Source: Streptomyces sp. NBC_01275
GTDB lineage: Bacteria; Actinomycetota; Actinomycetes; Streptomycetales; Streptomycetaceae
Assembly: GCF_026340655.1 (NCBI RefSeq)
Contig: NZ_JAPEOZ010000001.1
Span: 5,456,001-5,520,000 of the forward strand
Direction: 5' to 3'
Length of the DNA: 64,000 nucleotides
The translations under genes were made by a program, and so were the position numbers. Positions 1 to 9,091 of the stretch are shown here, in pieces (the first letter of the stretch is position 1; every line of letters begins with the position of its first letter). The notes beneath the pieces are model-generated. The model had not been told where the DNA came from. It worked only from the letters and a program-made list of their open reading frames with translations, and did not search any database.

Positions 1-110
1 GGGCGGTGCTCGACGGGGTCGCCCGCTCGGTGATGATGGACCACCGCGCCAGGGTCCGGTCGGCGCTGCGCACACTGTCGGCGGAAGCCGTGGAACAGAG
101 GAGCGCGTGA
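1..110 (+). CDS. C-terminal end of an upstream gene in the CHAT cassette (partial)
   Basis: Reading frame 3 is open from the window edge to a TGA at 108-110 and encodes about 35 residues ending in LSAEAVEQRSA. The stop overlaps the GTG/ATG start of the next gene (GTG at 107, ATG at 110), which indicates translational coupling and a shared operon with the 463-residue and TPR-CHAT proteins. The visible tail is charged and probably helical, with no recognisable domain. The identity of the protein cannot be read from this fragment; given the neighbours, it may be a small adaptor or sensor of the same conflict cassette (inference). Confidence 0.6.
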   Translation, partial: AVLDGVARSVMMDHRARVRSALRTLSAEAVEQRSA

Positions 111-1498
111 TGGCGGGGGCCCACGTCGACGTCCACGTCACCCGGGGCGAGGACGGCACGATCCGGGTAGCCGCCGGTCCCGCCTTCGGACAGACCGAGG
201 CCTACGACGATTTCGGCGCCGTCGGCCCCGACTTCACCCGTGCCGTCCTCGACGTCGCGGGAGCGGTGCTGACCTGGCCGGTCCTCGGCGACCCGGGTCC
301 GCCGGTGGCGGAGGTGCATGACGTGGGGCGGGCGCAGCAGTGGCTGTGGGCGCTCTACGGCGAGCGCGTCGCCGCCGCCGTCCACGACTGCGCCTCGGGG
401 CCCCCGGACGCCGTACGAGCGGCCGCCGACCCGACCGCTCTCGCGGGCGCCGCCGCCCGGCTCGGGTTCGGGCACTGGGCGGCCCGCTGGTGGCCGACGT
501 CGTACGCGGACGGGATACCGGCGCTCGAACCGGACGTGCTCGGACTGGAGTTGGCCGCGCTCACCCACCGGTGCCAGCAGCTGTTCGACGACTTCGGCGA
601 CCAGCCCGACGACTGCGCGGCCGAACTGATCGAGGACCATCGGGCCGCCCTCGACCCGCTGGTCGAGTGGTGGCGCACGGCACCGCAACCGGCGGACACC
701 GCACGTCACTTGGAGGGCGTCCTGCGGTTGCTCGACGACGCGGCGGACGCCGCCGGGCTGGACCTGGACCTCGGCCTGGACCTCGGCCTGGACCTCGGCC
801 TGGACCTCGGCCTGGACCTCGGCCTGGACTTTGACCGGGACCGGGACCGGGACCGGGACCGGGACCAGGACCGGGACCTGGACGGACGCCGTCCCGCCGG
901 TACGCCGGTCGATCCCGGCGCGCTGTTCGCGCGGCCCGTCGACGGCTACGCCCTCGCAGCGGGCGAACCGCTGGTCGCGGGCGGCCGGGTGATCGCCCGT
1001 GGGCCGGGGACCAACGACTGGCGCCGCTATCCGCCCGGCTTCGTCGACGCCTCCGAGACCGCGGTGTCCTGGACCGCTCGTGCACTCGGCGCGCGACGGC
1101 AGATCGAGGTCGAGGTCGTCGCGCACATCGCCGCGCCCACCGCCGGGGCGCCCCTCGCGGCGGAGGTCCGCGTGGACGGCGGCCCCCGGAGACGGGTGCC
1201 CCTGGCCCGGCGGAACGACATGTGGACCGGCCGGGCGGACCTGGATCCGTACGTTTCGGCCGGTGCCGTACCGCCGCGTTTCGAGGTGGGGGTGCTGCTG
1301 CCGGGATTCGACCCGGGTCCGGGCTCCGAAGGCCGTGCCGACCGCGACGCGATCCGCGCGCTGGCCCGGCGGCGGCTGGCCACCGCGGCCCAACCCCTCC
1401 CGTACGACGGTTCGTTGCACGACGGATCGCCGCACGACGCCTCCTCGGGGCCGTTCCTCGCCGAGATCGTCGCCGCCGCCACGGGTGAGGACTACTGA
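107..1498 (+). CDS. Uncharacterised partner protein of a TPR-CHAT caspase-like protease
   Basis: The protein is 463 residues from GTG 107 (ATG 110 is equally possible) and is preceded by a GAGGAG ribosome binding site at about 98-103. It has no signal peptide or membrane segment, so it is probably cytosolic. Residues 1-215 look like a conserved, mainly helical domain. Residues about 218-259 are a low-complexity linker of LDLG repeats followed by DR repeats. The last 200 residues look like a beta-rich domain ending in a charged tail. I do not recognise a catalytic motif. The gene overlaps its upstream neighbour and stops 3 bp before the TPR-CHAT gene, so the two products very likely work together, possibly with this one as sensor, adaptor or substrate (inference). 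Resemblance to the CATRA-type partners described for caspase/TPR systems is a possibility that needs a profile search. Confidence 0.75.
   Translation: MMAGAHVDVHVTRGEDGTIRVAAGPAFGQTEAYDDFGAVGPDFTRAVLDVAGAVLTWPVLGDPGPPVAEVHDVGRAQQWLWALYGERVAAAVHDCASGPPDAVRAAADPTALAGAAARLGFGHWAARWWPTSYADGIPALEPDVLGLELAALTHRCQQLFDDFGDQPDDCAAELIEDHRAALDPLVEWWRTAPQPADTARHLEGVLRLLDDAADAAGLDLDLGLDLGLDLGLDLGLDLGLDFDRDRDRDRDRDQDRDLDGRRPAGTPVDPGALFARPVDGYALAAGEPLVAGGRVIARGPGTNDWRRYPPGFVDASETAVSWTARALGARRQIEVEVVAHIAAPTAGAPLAAEVRVDGGPRRRVPLARRNDMWTGRADLDPYVSAGAVPPRFEVGVLLPGFDPGPGSEGRADRDAIRALARRRLATAAQPLPYDGSLHDGSPHDASSGPFLAEIVAAATGEDY
770..876 (+). repeat. In-frame microsatellites coding LDLG and DR repeats
   Basis: Five consecutive copies of the 12-mer CTCGGCCTGGAC occupy 770-829. 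They are followed by a run of the 6-mer CCGGGA (one copy reads CCAGGA) at 835-876. Both units are multiples of three, so changes in copy number keep the reading frame open and only lengthen or shorten the interdomain linker of the cassette's middle protein. Confidence 0.9.
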
Positions 1499-1501
1499 CG
1501 G

Positions 1502-4468
1502 ATGCCGGACGAGGAGGTCGACGCGGTGGCGCCGATGTACGGAGAGCCCTTCGACAGTGCTCTCGCCCGGGCCGAGGAACTTCAGTCGGCCGCCGATCAC
1601 GCCGCCGCGCTCGCCGTCTACGAGGAGCTGCTCACCGTGGCCGAGTCCTTCGAGGACTCGCCCGACGTGCGGTTCCTGCGGGCGCATCTGCTGGCGAACA
1701 TCGCGAGCGTCCAGCTCACCGCCACGAACCTGGTCGAGGCGGAGGACGCCGACAAGCGGTCCCGTGCCCTGCTGGACGGCATCGCGTCGGCGCCGATGGG
1801 GCCGCGCGGCCGTCAACTGTGGCTGGAGATGCTGCTGAGGACGCTGCTCGCCCGAGCCGACCTGCTGCGCAGGACCGGGCGGCTGGACGAGGCGCTGGCC
1901 TGTCTCGACGAGGCGGCGGTCAGGCTGCCCGAGTTCGACGACCCCGACGGACTGCGCACCGCCGAACTCGGCCTGAACCGGGTGCATCTGCTGATCGACC
2001 GGGGCGAGTGGGGAGCGGCCGAGGAGCAGGCCACGGCGCTGCTGTCCACCACGCCGACGACCGCCGTGGAGCCCATCGCGCGGCTGCTGATCGCCCTCGG
2101 TCTGATCTGCGCCTCGACCGGGCGGTTCGACGCGGCCGAGGACTACTTCGCCCGCGCGGAGGACCACTTCCGGGCGAGGGGGGACACCGGTGAGCTGCAG
2201 TCGCTGCTCGCGCACCGGGCGTACAACGCGATGCACCGGGGCGAACTCGACCTCGCGGAGCGGTTGTTCGCGGAGGCGTCCGCGTTCTTCGAACGGCAGG
2301 GGCGGTTCGGCGATCTGGCGGTCTGCGAGCAGGCCCGCAGCTTTCTCGCCGGCCGGCGTGGCGACGCGACGGGCGCGGAGGACCTGCTGGCGGCGAGCCT
2401 GGCCCGGTTCGAACGGCTCGGCGCCTCGATCGCCGCCGCCGACACCATGCTGCTGGGCGCCCAACACGCGTACGACCGGGGCGACGTCGACGAGATGAAG
2501 CGGCTGGCCCAGGAAGCCCGGGACGTGTACCAGGAGCGGGAGGTGTACGAGCGGTGCGCACAGGTCGACCTCATGCTCGCGAGGACCCTCGAGGACAACC
2601 TGAACCGGACGGACCACGGCGAGCGCGAGCGCGAGTCCATCGACAACGCGCTCTCCCTCGCCCTCCCCGCAGCGCTGGCCCTGGAGGCCGCCCGCTTCGA
2701 CTTCGTCACCGCCCACGCGCGCAGTCAGTGGCTGGAACTGGCGGACAAAGCCATGGAGTTGGTCTTCCGCCTCGCGATACGCCGGCAGGACCAGGGCCTG
2801 CTCTTCGAGCTGGCGGAACACCGCTGCGCGGGCGCCTCGCTGGCCCTGGACCGTACGCCGCCCTCCGAGCCGGTCGGGGACCGGGCGTCGGTCTTCCCTA
2901 GTGCGGCCATGAAGGCGTACGGCCACCCCGAGGACGGCGACGCCGCGATGACGCTCGGGGGGGTCGCGGCGGAGGCCGCCGCCTCCGCGGGCCTGCGCGT
3001 GGCGCCGCCGCCGAAGGTGCGGATGTCGGCGCAGTCGGGCCCGGGCCGCGTCGCGCTCCAGGAGTACATCGCGGCGGCCGAGTTCCGCTATCACCGGCGG
3101 ATCGTGAACGAGGAGGAGACGCCGTTCTGGATCACCGAGGACCTGACGAGCCGCCCGGTGGTCCAGGTCCGGCTGGCCGACGCCGGCGACCTGTTCATGA
3201 CCTGGACGTGGGCCGGCGGGGCCCGGGGGTTCGGCACCGGTCACGGGCCCGGCACCGAAGTCGACCGGGCGGTACGGGCGTTGGCCGACGCGCTGCCGGG
3301 CACGGGCGACGGAGCGGACAGCGGAGCGGAGGGGATGCGGCGGGCGTTCGACTCGGGCGCGATGGCCGAGCACCGGACCGAACGCCGGCTGGCGCGGGAG
3401 CTGGCCGAGGCGCTGTGGCCGGAAGGGCTGACGGCGCAGATCCGCCAGGTGTCGGAGCGGGCGGGCCGTCCGCTGGTACGGATCCAGCCGTCGCCCCGGG
3501 TCGCCCAGGTCCCCTGGGAGCTGCTGGCCGTCGACGACGGGACCGACGTACGGCTCATCGATCTGGCGGACGTGGTGACCACCGCGCCGACGTCGTTGCG
3601 ACGGCAGCGTCGCGCGACACCCCCGGAGCCGGAGCCGGAGCCGGACACGGACACGGACACAGCCGCGGACACCGATGCGAACGCCGGTACCGGCACGGTC
3701 GTCCTCGTCCTCGACCCCCGCGTGCCCGGATTCCGGGCCGACTCCCCGCTCGGCTCGGTCCTGGGGCCGCCCGGCTCGGATCCGGAGTTGCTGGCGTTCG
3801 TCCAGCGGCGTCTCGACGCGGGCGCCGTCGTACCGTCCGTCGCCACCCCGGCGGAGGCCTTCCGCCGCACCGACCTGGACCGGGACTGGCTGAGCGGCGC
3901 GCTCCGCGAGGGAGCGCGCAGGCTGATGTACGTCGGGCATGTGAGCGGCGCGCCGGTCGAGGGCGGGCAGAGCGAGGACGGCACGCTCCATCTGAGCTGC
4001 GGCCCGCAGACCGTCGGCCTGGCGGAACCGGTCCGCACCCATCGGCCGCTGTCGGCCAAGGACCTTCTGCTGGGCACGCTTCCGCTGCGCGCGGACGGCG
4101 AGCCGGGGGCGCGGATCTGGCCCGCGCCGCCGCGGGTCGCGCTGATCGGCTGCCAGAGCGGCGGCGATCTGCGGTTCGCCGAGTCGTTCGGCCTGGCGAC
4201 GGCGATGATCCACAACGGCGCCGAGCTGGTCACCGCCACCCGCTGGGTGCTGCCGACCAGCTTCGCCTTCCACCGGCTGGCCGGTCTGCCCGAGTCCGTA
4301 CGCCCGCTGTCGGAGGCGGTCATCGCCGTCGACGCCGCCCACGAGGACCCCGACCCCGTCGACCGGCTCGGCCGCTGGCAGCGCGAGCAGCTCGACCACT
4401 GGCGCACCGGGGGCCGGATCGAGCACTCGCCCCTGTTGTGGGCGGCGATGACCTGCATCGTCGTATGA
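1502..4468 (+). CDS. TPR-CHAT protein, caspase-like cysteine protease
   Basis: The 988-residue protein has tetratricopeptide-like helical repeats over about residues 20-430, a middle region, and a C-terminal CHAT domain from about residue 630. The putative catalytic dyad is visible as His813 in MYVGHVSG and Cys884 in ALIGCQSGG, the order and spacing expected of the caspase/separase-like CHAT fold. A second CHAT-typical motif, PRVAQVPWELL, sits near residue 668. An acidic EPEPEPDTDTD-type loop (about 705-735) interrupts the domain and may be a flexible or cleavable insert. ATG 1502 lies 3 bp after the upstream stop. The family cleaves protein partners such as gasdermins or Csx30 in known systems. 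The target here is unknown, and no gasdermin-like gene is visible on the sequenced side. A protease in a signal-triggered conflict cassette is the best reading. Confidence 0.88.
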   Translation: MPDEEVDAVAPMYGEPFDSALARAEELQSAADHAAALAVYEELLTVAESFEDSPDVRFLRAHLLANIASVQLTATNLVEAEDADKRSRALLDGIASAPMGPRGRQLWLEMLLRTLLARADLLRRTGRLDEALACLDEAAVRLPEFDDPDGLRTAELGLNRVHLLIDRGEWGAAEEQATALLSTTPTTAVEPIARLLIALGLICASTGRFDAAEDYFARAEDHFRARGDTGELQSLLAHRAYNAMHRGELDLAERLFAEASAFFERQGRFGDLAVCEQARSFLAGRRGDATGAEDLLAASLARFERLGASIAAADTMLLGAQHAYDRGDVDEMKRLAQEARDVYQEREVYERCAQVDLMLARTLEDNLNRTDHGERERESIDNALSLALPAALALEAARFDFVTAHARSQWLELADKAMELVFRLAIRRQDQGLLFELAEHRCAGASLALDRTPPSEPVGDRASVFPSAAMKAYGHPEDGDAAMTLGGVAAEAAASAGLRVAPPPKVRMSAQSGPGRVALQEYIAAAEFRYHRRIVNEEETPFWITEDLTSRPVVQVRLADAGDLFMTWTWAGGARGFGTGHGPGTEVDRAVRALADALPGTGDGADSGAEGMRRAFDSGAMAEHRTERRLARELAEALWPEGLTAQIRQVSERAGRPLVRIQPSPRVAQVPWELLAVDDGTDVRLIDLADVVTTAPTSLRRQRRATPPEPEPEPDTDTDTAADTDANAGTGTVVLVLDPRVPGFRADSPLGSVLGPPGSDPELLAFVQRRLDAGAVVPSVATPAEAFRRTDLDRDWLSGALREGARRLMYVGHVSGAPVEGGQSEDGTLHLSCGPQTVGLAEPVRTHRPLSAKDLLLGTLPLRADGEPGARIWPAPPRVALIGCQSGGDLRFAESFGLATAMIHNGAELVTATRWVLPTSFAFHRLAGLPESVRPLSEAVIAVDAAHEDPDPVDRLGRWQREQLDHWRTGGRIEHSPLLWAAMTCIVV

Positions 4469-4496
4469 CCTGCAACGCCGACGACCGGTGAGCGGC

Positions 4497-4950
4497 TCAG
4501 CGTGCGACGGCGGCGGCCGAGAGGAGGGTCGTGGCGGCGAGGGAGCCCCAGAGGGCGGCGGGGCTGTGGGCGGCGAGGGCGGTAATGGCCGCCGGGGAGA
4601 CGGCGAGGCCGAAGCCGGTGGAGAGCTGGAAGCGGGCGAGGGTGCGGCCCAGGACGTGGGGCGGGGCGAGGGCGGTGACCAGGGCCGTGGCGCTGCCGGC
4701 GTAGACGATCTCGCCGAGGGTGCAGAGCACGGAGACCGCGGCGACGGCCGGGGCGGCCCAGCCGCCGCCGAGTGAGGCGGCGGCGAGGAAGCCGAGGTAC
4801 GACACGGTGAGGACCACGCCGGCCAGGGCCAGTACGGTCCGCCGGGGGTAGCGGGACAGCAGGACGGTGACCGGCACCTGGAGGGCGACCACCAGCACGG
4901 TGTTGGCCACGAAGATGCCCGCCGACCACACCGGGGACGCGTGCAGCTGG
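4497..4950 (-). pseudogene. Truncated MFS transporter, C-terminal remnant
   Basis: About 145 residues on the minus strand show four to five hydrophobic helices typical of the last third of a major facilitator superfamily drug exporter, including RYPRRTVLALAG and GRTLARFQLSTGFG. Sequence upstream of about 4950 is not membrane-like in this frame. A different minus-strand frame there codes a soluble-looking stretch (LTVDEVFERVARGHCPEG), so the amino-terminal half is missing and the remaining open frame is a fusion artefact. A functional transporter is unlikely. The remnant is convergent with the CHAT operon, 28 bp after its stop. Confidence 0.65.
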
Positions 4951-5085
4951 GTCCCTCGGGGCAGTGCCCCCTGGCCACCCGCTCGAACACCTCGTCGACC
5001 GTCAGCGGTCCGGCGGCGGGCGGAGGGGACAGCGCGTCCCTCAGGGAGTCCGCCAGGGTCGGTTCGTCGAAGTCCCACCGGCTGT

Positions 5086-5400
5086 TCGACTACTCCCTCA
5101 GCGGCCGCACCGACGGCGCGCAACCGCCGTACAGCGCGGCGGATCTGGAGCTGAGCTGGGTCGAGAAGCAGGACGGCGCCCCCTGCTCCTACGGTCTGAT
5201 CGGCGCCGAGGGGCGGTGGCGGATCCCGATGGGCACCCGGTTCCTGAGCGTCACGCCGTTCCGCGACGGAACCGCCGAGGTCATCCTCAACACCGACGAC
5301 GCCTCCTACGACGGCCCCTGGACCCGGATCGACACCGACGGCCGGATCCTCGCTGCCGTAGATCCAGGTGGGGCCGCCCGGCCCGCACGCTCCTGGTCAC
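5086..5400 (+). pseudogene. Fragment of a WG-repeat-like protein
   Basis: On the plus strand the stretch coding YGLIGAEGRWRIPMG and WTRIDTDGRIL has the tryptophan/glycine pattern of WG-repeat proteins. It has no credible own start: the frame runs back into the sequence of the broken minus-strand genes, and it ends abruptly in a low-complexity tail. It is best read as a gene fragment left by the same rearrangement that truncated the neighbouring transporter. Only about 100 residues look protein-like. Confidence 0.5.
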
Positions 5401-5434
5401 CGTGACTCGGGGGAGAGGGCTGTGCCGGGGGAGA

Positions 5435-5477
5435 GGGCTGTGCCCCCTCACCCGGGGAGGGTGAGGGGGCACAGCCC
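5435..5477 (-). terminator. Perfect 19-bp hairpin downstream of the DNRLRE/FG-GAP gene
   Basis: The arms at 5435-5453 and 5459-5477 are perfectly complementary (GGGCTGTGCCCCCTCACCC on the left) around a 5-base loop. The hairpin lies 15 bp past the stop of the minus-strand gene at 5492. There is no U-tract, as is common in actinomycete terminators. An 18-bp piece of the left arm is duplicated in tandem (5409-5426 and 5427-5444). Confidence 0.75.
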
Positions 5478-5491
5478 TTCGGGCGCGGGCG

Positions 5492-8400
5492 TCAGCCCAG
5501 TTGCTTGATGGTGTCCCAGCCGCTGGACCTCAGCGTGGTGGCCGAGCCGACGGCGGTCGCGCCGCCCTCGTAGAGCAGCAGGGCGCCCGCCGCGTTGGTC
5601 GCCCAGATGTCGGGCAGGCCGTCGGCGGCGGTGTCGGGGCTGCCGTAGAGCTTGGGGAAGGCGGCCCGGGTGAAGGTGCCGGCGGCGTAGGTGTCGTCGC
5701 CGTCGAGGCTCCAGCCGGACTGGCCCAGGCTCTTGAGGACGGTGCCCACGCCGTCGCTGTCGAGGATGCCCTTGCGCAGGACGAGGTTTCCGGCGGCGGT
5801 GCGGTAGGTCATGTCGGCCGCGCCGTCGCCGTTGTAGTCGGCGATGGCCACGAAGTCCCGGTCGGCGTCCGCCCAGGAGGTGGTCGTCATCTGGGTGGCC
5901 TCGCTGAACGAACCGCCGCTGTAGCCGCTGAGGATCCACAGCTCGGCGCCGGCCGCGCCGCCTGCGACGAAGAGCTCCGGCTGGCCGTCCCCGGTGATGT
6001 CGCCCGCGGACTTGATCTCCGAGAAGGTAGACGGGTCGGGGGCGTTGGCCGGCAGCCGTACCTCGATGCGCTTGCTGACGTCGATCGCGCCGTAGCCGTC
6101 GCCCGGGTAGACGAAGAGCCGGCCGTCGGGGGTGCGGATGACCCAGTCGGTGACGCCGTCGCCGGGGGCGAAGTCGCCGTTGTGGGTGACCAGGGCGTAG
6201 GTGTCGGCGCCGTTCCAGATGTGCGGGGCGGTGCCGCCGTCCTTGATCAGGGTGCCCTTGTCGTGCGTCCCGAAGGCGCTGGAGATCCAGTCGCCGTTCT
6301 GGGACACCGAGTCGATCCAGAGGTTGCCGGCGGCGGTGACATGGGCGAAGTCGGCGGTGCCGTCGCCGTTGAGGTCGCCGGGGCCGTCGGCGGTGGAGCG
6401 GGGCTTGACGTAGAAGAAGTACTTGCGGGCGTTGGGGGAGATGTTGCCCGCCGTGTCGACCGACTTGACGTACAGGGTGTTGGGGCCGGCGGAGGGCGGC
6501 TTGATGCCGGTGACGGTGGCCGTCTTGACGGCCGTGGTGCAGGACTTGGTGAGGCCGCCCGAGGTGCCCTGCGAACCGCCGGCGCAGGCATAGCCGGCGT
6601 AGTTGGTGGAGTTGATGGACCAGACGAACTTCACGATGTCGGTCTCGGAGGACGAGCCCACCGCGAAGGTGAAGCTGCCGGAGTTGCCGAAGGGCTTGTC
6701 GGACCAGACGTCGGGCACGCTGTTGCCGTCGTCGTCGCCGGGGAAGTCCGTGGAGACGACGGGGGCGGGCGAGTCGGGCAGGTCGGTGTCGTAGGTGAAG
6801 CGGCACACGCCGTCCCCGCCGGTGGGCGCCCAGCCGCTGCTGGCCTTGTCGTCCCAGGCCCGTACCCGCCAGGAGTAGGTGACGCCGGTGGTCAGGGACG
6901 ACCTGATGGAGACTCCGCCGACCTCGCCGTTGGCGATGGACTTGGTGAAGGTCTTCTTCGTCGTGTCGGCCTTGCCGGTCTGCCAGAGCTCGAACTCGAG
7001 CTTGGAGAGGACGCCGTCGGGGTCGGTGGCCTTGCCGCTGATGGTGATCGTGTCGGCCTTGCCGACCTTGATGTACGGCGAGGCGCTGGTGTCGCAGGAG
7101 CCGGGGCTCATGGTGACGGACGTCGGGGTGTTCGGCTTCCGGTTGTAGGTGATCGACAGCGTCGGCGAACCGCCGCCCTCGGCCTGGAACTTCTTCCAGG
7201 AGTAGGTGTCCGTCTCCAGGCTGCTGGAGGAACCCGTCGGCGCGGAGGACGAAGTCGAGGCCACCAGGCCCACGTTGAAGCTGGTCAGACCGTCGTCCGC
7301 GGCGTCCTGGGCGAGTGTGGTGACCGTGAAGTTGACGTTGGCGTCCGGGCAGGAGGAGTTGGACTTCCAGCCGTAGGCGAAGGACTTGGAGGTGATCTTC
7401 CGCTTCCAGTCGGGCTGGCGGTTCCAGGTGGTCTTGGAGGTGAAGTCGCCGGTGCGCCACAGCTGGACCGTGCGCTTGCTGCAGGACCAGGAGTGGGTCT
7501 CCAGGACCTTCAGGGTGGCGCTGGAGACGTCCGCGCCCTTGATGGAGTTCTTCAGCTTCATCCGGAAGAACGAGCGGGCCGTGCCCCAGGTCTGCTTCTC
7601 GAAGCCGACGCGGGCTTCCTTGGTGTCCTCGTTGTAGTTGGCGCCGTCGTAGAAGCTGGAGCCCGGGTAGCGCTTGTAGACCGTGGTCCAGTTGGCGCGG
7701 ATGCCGGTCGTGGAGGGGTCGAGGAACAGCGGGTAGGTCAGGTCCTCGGTGTCCGCCAGGTAGGCGCCCGGCGGGGTGACGGTCAGCACGCCGTCCTCGA
7801 AGGCCGCCGCGGCCTCGGTCGCGTGGGCGCCTTCGCCGGGCCCGTTCACGGCCGGCAGGGCGAGCGTGTCGCTCGCGGCGCCGGCCGCCTCGTAGGCGAC
7901 CGGGTCGACTCCGGAGTCCTCGGCCCCCGCATCTTGGGCCCCCGCATCTTCGGCCCCTGCGTCCTCGGCCCCCGCCTCCTCCGCTCCCGGCTCGGTGGTC
8001 CGCGGTGCGTCCGGGTTCTCGTTCGGCACCTCGTCGGCCGGGGTGTCGGTCTCGCGCGCGGGGGCCTTCTCTACGACCTCGGGGTCCTCGTTGGCGCCGG
8101 TCGCGGCGTCCGGATCGGCGGACGCGGTGTCCGTGTCGTGCGCGCCCGCGGAGTCCCACAGGAAGGGGGTGGGGGAGACGGCTGTCTCCGTGCCGTCCTT
8201 GTCCTTGGCCATGAGCACGTCGGTGCCGGGGTCGAGGGTGAAGGAGAGGGTGGGCGAGGTGACGCGGTAGCGCGGCGGGTCGGCGGCGAGCCGCGTGGCG
8301 GCCTCGGGCGTGTGGACGACCAGGACGTGGGTGAAGCCGGTGTCCCGTGCGGACAGCATCAGGTCCACGCCGGGCAGCACGCCCTCGTACAGCGCGCGGT

Positions 8401-9091
8401 TGTCCTCGACCACCGGCTCGGGCAGCGTGCCGGGCCACTCGAACCCGATCTCGTGGCCCTCGGCGGTCATCGTCAGCAGCGGGGTCCAGGAGGTGGCGTC
8501 GTCGTCGATCTGCTCGGTGCCGCTGCTCCCGGAGCCGGCGCGGAACACGGCGGCCTGCACGGTCGTGGCCGAACCGGAGTTACGTGATCCGGAGTTGCCT
8601 GATCCGGATGTGTCCGTCGCCCCGGAGGCACGCGCCCCGGCCTTCTTCGCCGTCCCGCCCCCCTTCCCGCCCGCCGAGAACGTCACGGGATAGGGGCTGT
8701 TGACGGTGTGCCAGCCCTCGTCGTCCGCGCGCAGGGAGGTGTCGATCGGCGCCCATCGCCCCTTGGCGTTCTTCGCGCGCACGGGTGCGACGGACGCCTC
8801 GTAGGTGAACGTTCCGTCGGGGTTGGCGTACGTGGTGGAGAACTCGTCGGTGAGCGTGGCGACTTCGACCTGGTCGCCGGTGCTGCGCGCCCGGCGCTGG
8901 GCCTCGTCCTCGTCGACCGGCTGAGCGGCGCGCTTGGTCTTCGCGTCGGAGGCGGTCGTGCCGTCGTCCCGCAGGACGAGCGCCGCGCCGCCGCCGGCCA
9001 GCACCGCCAGTGCGACGGCGACGGCCAGGGCGCGCCGGACGCGCCTTCTGCCAGGGGGACTTGGTTCCGTGGCGGTGTCGAGGTCGCTCAA
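5492..9091 (-). CDS. Large secreted or surface-anchored protein with DNRLRE domain and FG-GAP repeats
   Basis: The protein is 1199 residues. A basic N-terminus and a hydrophobic segment (about residues 18-37) form a signal peptide or signal anchor. Residues about 330-400 are a low-complexity acidic region with EDAGAEDAG repeats. Residues about 455-645 match a DNRLRE-type carbohydrate-binding-like domain. Residues about 650-880 look like fibronectin/Ig-type folds. From about residue 890 there are five FG-GAP/VCBS blades with calcium-loop motifs such as DLNGDGTADF, DITGDGQPELF and DYNGDGAADM, enough for a beta-propeller. Such proteins commonly lie beside RHS genes in Streptomyces. It is divergent from the RHS toxin here, so it may help display, shell or deliver it (inference). 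No catalytic motif is visible. Confidence 0.85.
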   Translation of the reverse strand: MSDLDTATEPSPPGRRRVRRALAVAVALAVLAGGGAALVLRDDGTTASDAKTKRAAQPVDEDEAQRRARSTGDQVEVATLTDEFSTTYANPDGTFTYEASVAPVRAKNAKGRWAPIDTSLRADDEGWHTVNSPYPVTFSAGGKGGGTAKKAGARASGATDTSGSGNSGSRNSGSATTVQAAVFRAGSGSSGTEQIDDDATSWTPLLTMTAEGHEIGFEWPGTLPEPVVEDNRALYEGVLPGVDLMLSARDTGFTHVLVVHTPEAATRLAADPPRYRVTSPTLSFTLDPGTDVLMAKDKDGTETAVSPTPFLWDSAGAHDTDTASADPDAATGANEDPEVVEKAPARETDTPADEVPNENPDAPRTTEPGAEEAGAEDAGAEDAGAQDAGAEDSGVDPVAYEAAGAASDTLALPAVNGPGEGAHATEAAAAFEDGVLTVTPPGAYLADTEDLTYPLFLDPSTTGIRANWTTVYKRYPGSSFYDGANYNEDTKEARVGFEKQTWGTARSFFRMKLKNSIKGADVSSATLKVLETHSWSCSKRTVQLWRTGDFTSKTTWNRQPDWKRKITSKSFAYGWKSNSSCPDANVNFTVTTLAQDAADDGLTSFNVGLVASTSSSAPTGSSSSLETDTYSWKKFQAEGGGSPTLSITYNRKPNTPTSVTMSPGSCDTSASPYIKVGKADTITISGKATDPDGVLSKLEFELWQTGKADTTKKTFTKSIANGEVGGVSIRSSLTTGVTYSWRVRAWDDKASSGWAPTGGDGVCRFTYDTDLPDSPAPVVSTDFPGDDDGNSVPDVWSDKPFGNSGSFTFAVGSSSETDIVKFVWSINSTNYAGYACAGGSQGTSGGLTKSCTTAVKTATVTGIKPPSAGPNTLYVKSVDTAGNISPNARKYFFYVKPRSTADGPGDLNGDGTADFAHVTAAGNLWIDSVSQNGDWISSAFGTHDKGTLIKDGGTAPHIWNGADTYALVTHNGDFAPGDGVTDWVIRTPDGRLFVYPGDGYGAIDVSKRIEVRLPANAPDPSTFSEIKSAGDITGDGQPELFVAGGAAGAELWILSGYSGGSFSEATQMTTTSWADADRDFVAIADYNGDGAADMTYRTAAGNLVLRKGILDSDGVGTVLKSLGQSGWSLDGDDTYAAGTFTRAAFPKLYGSPDTAADGLPDIWATNAAGALLLYEGGATAVGSATTLRSSGWDTIKQLG

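Noticed and set aside
4497..5123. Intact small MFS protein of 208 residues
   Set aside because: The first 60 residues are not membrane-like and look translated in the wrong frame. Only the last third of a transporter is present.
7905..7990. CRISPR-like repeats
   Set aside because: The 15-bp units are coding repeats (EDAGAEDAG) within the FG-GAP protein, without spacers.
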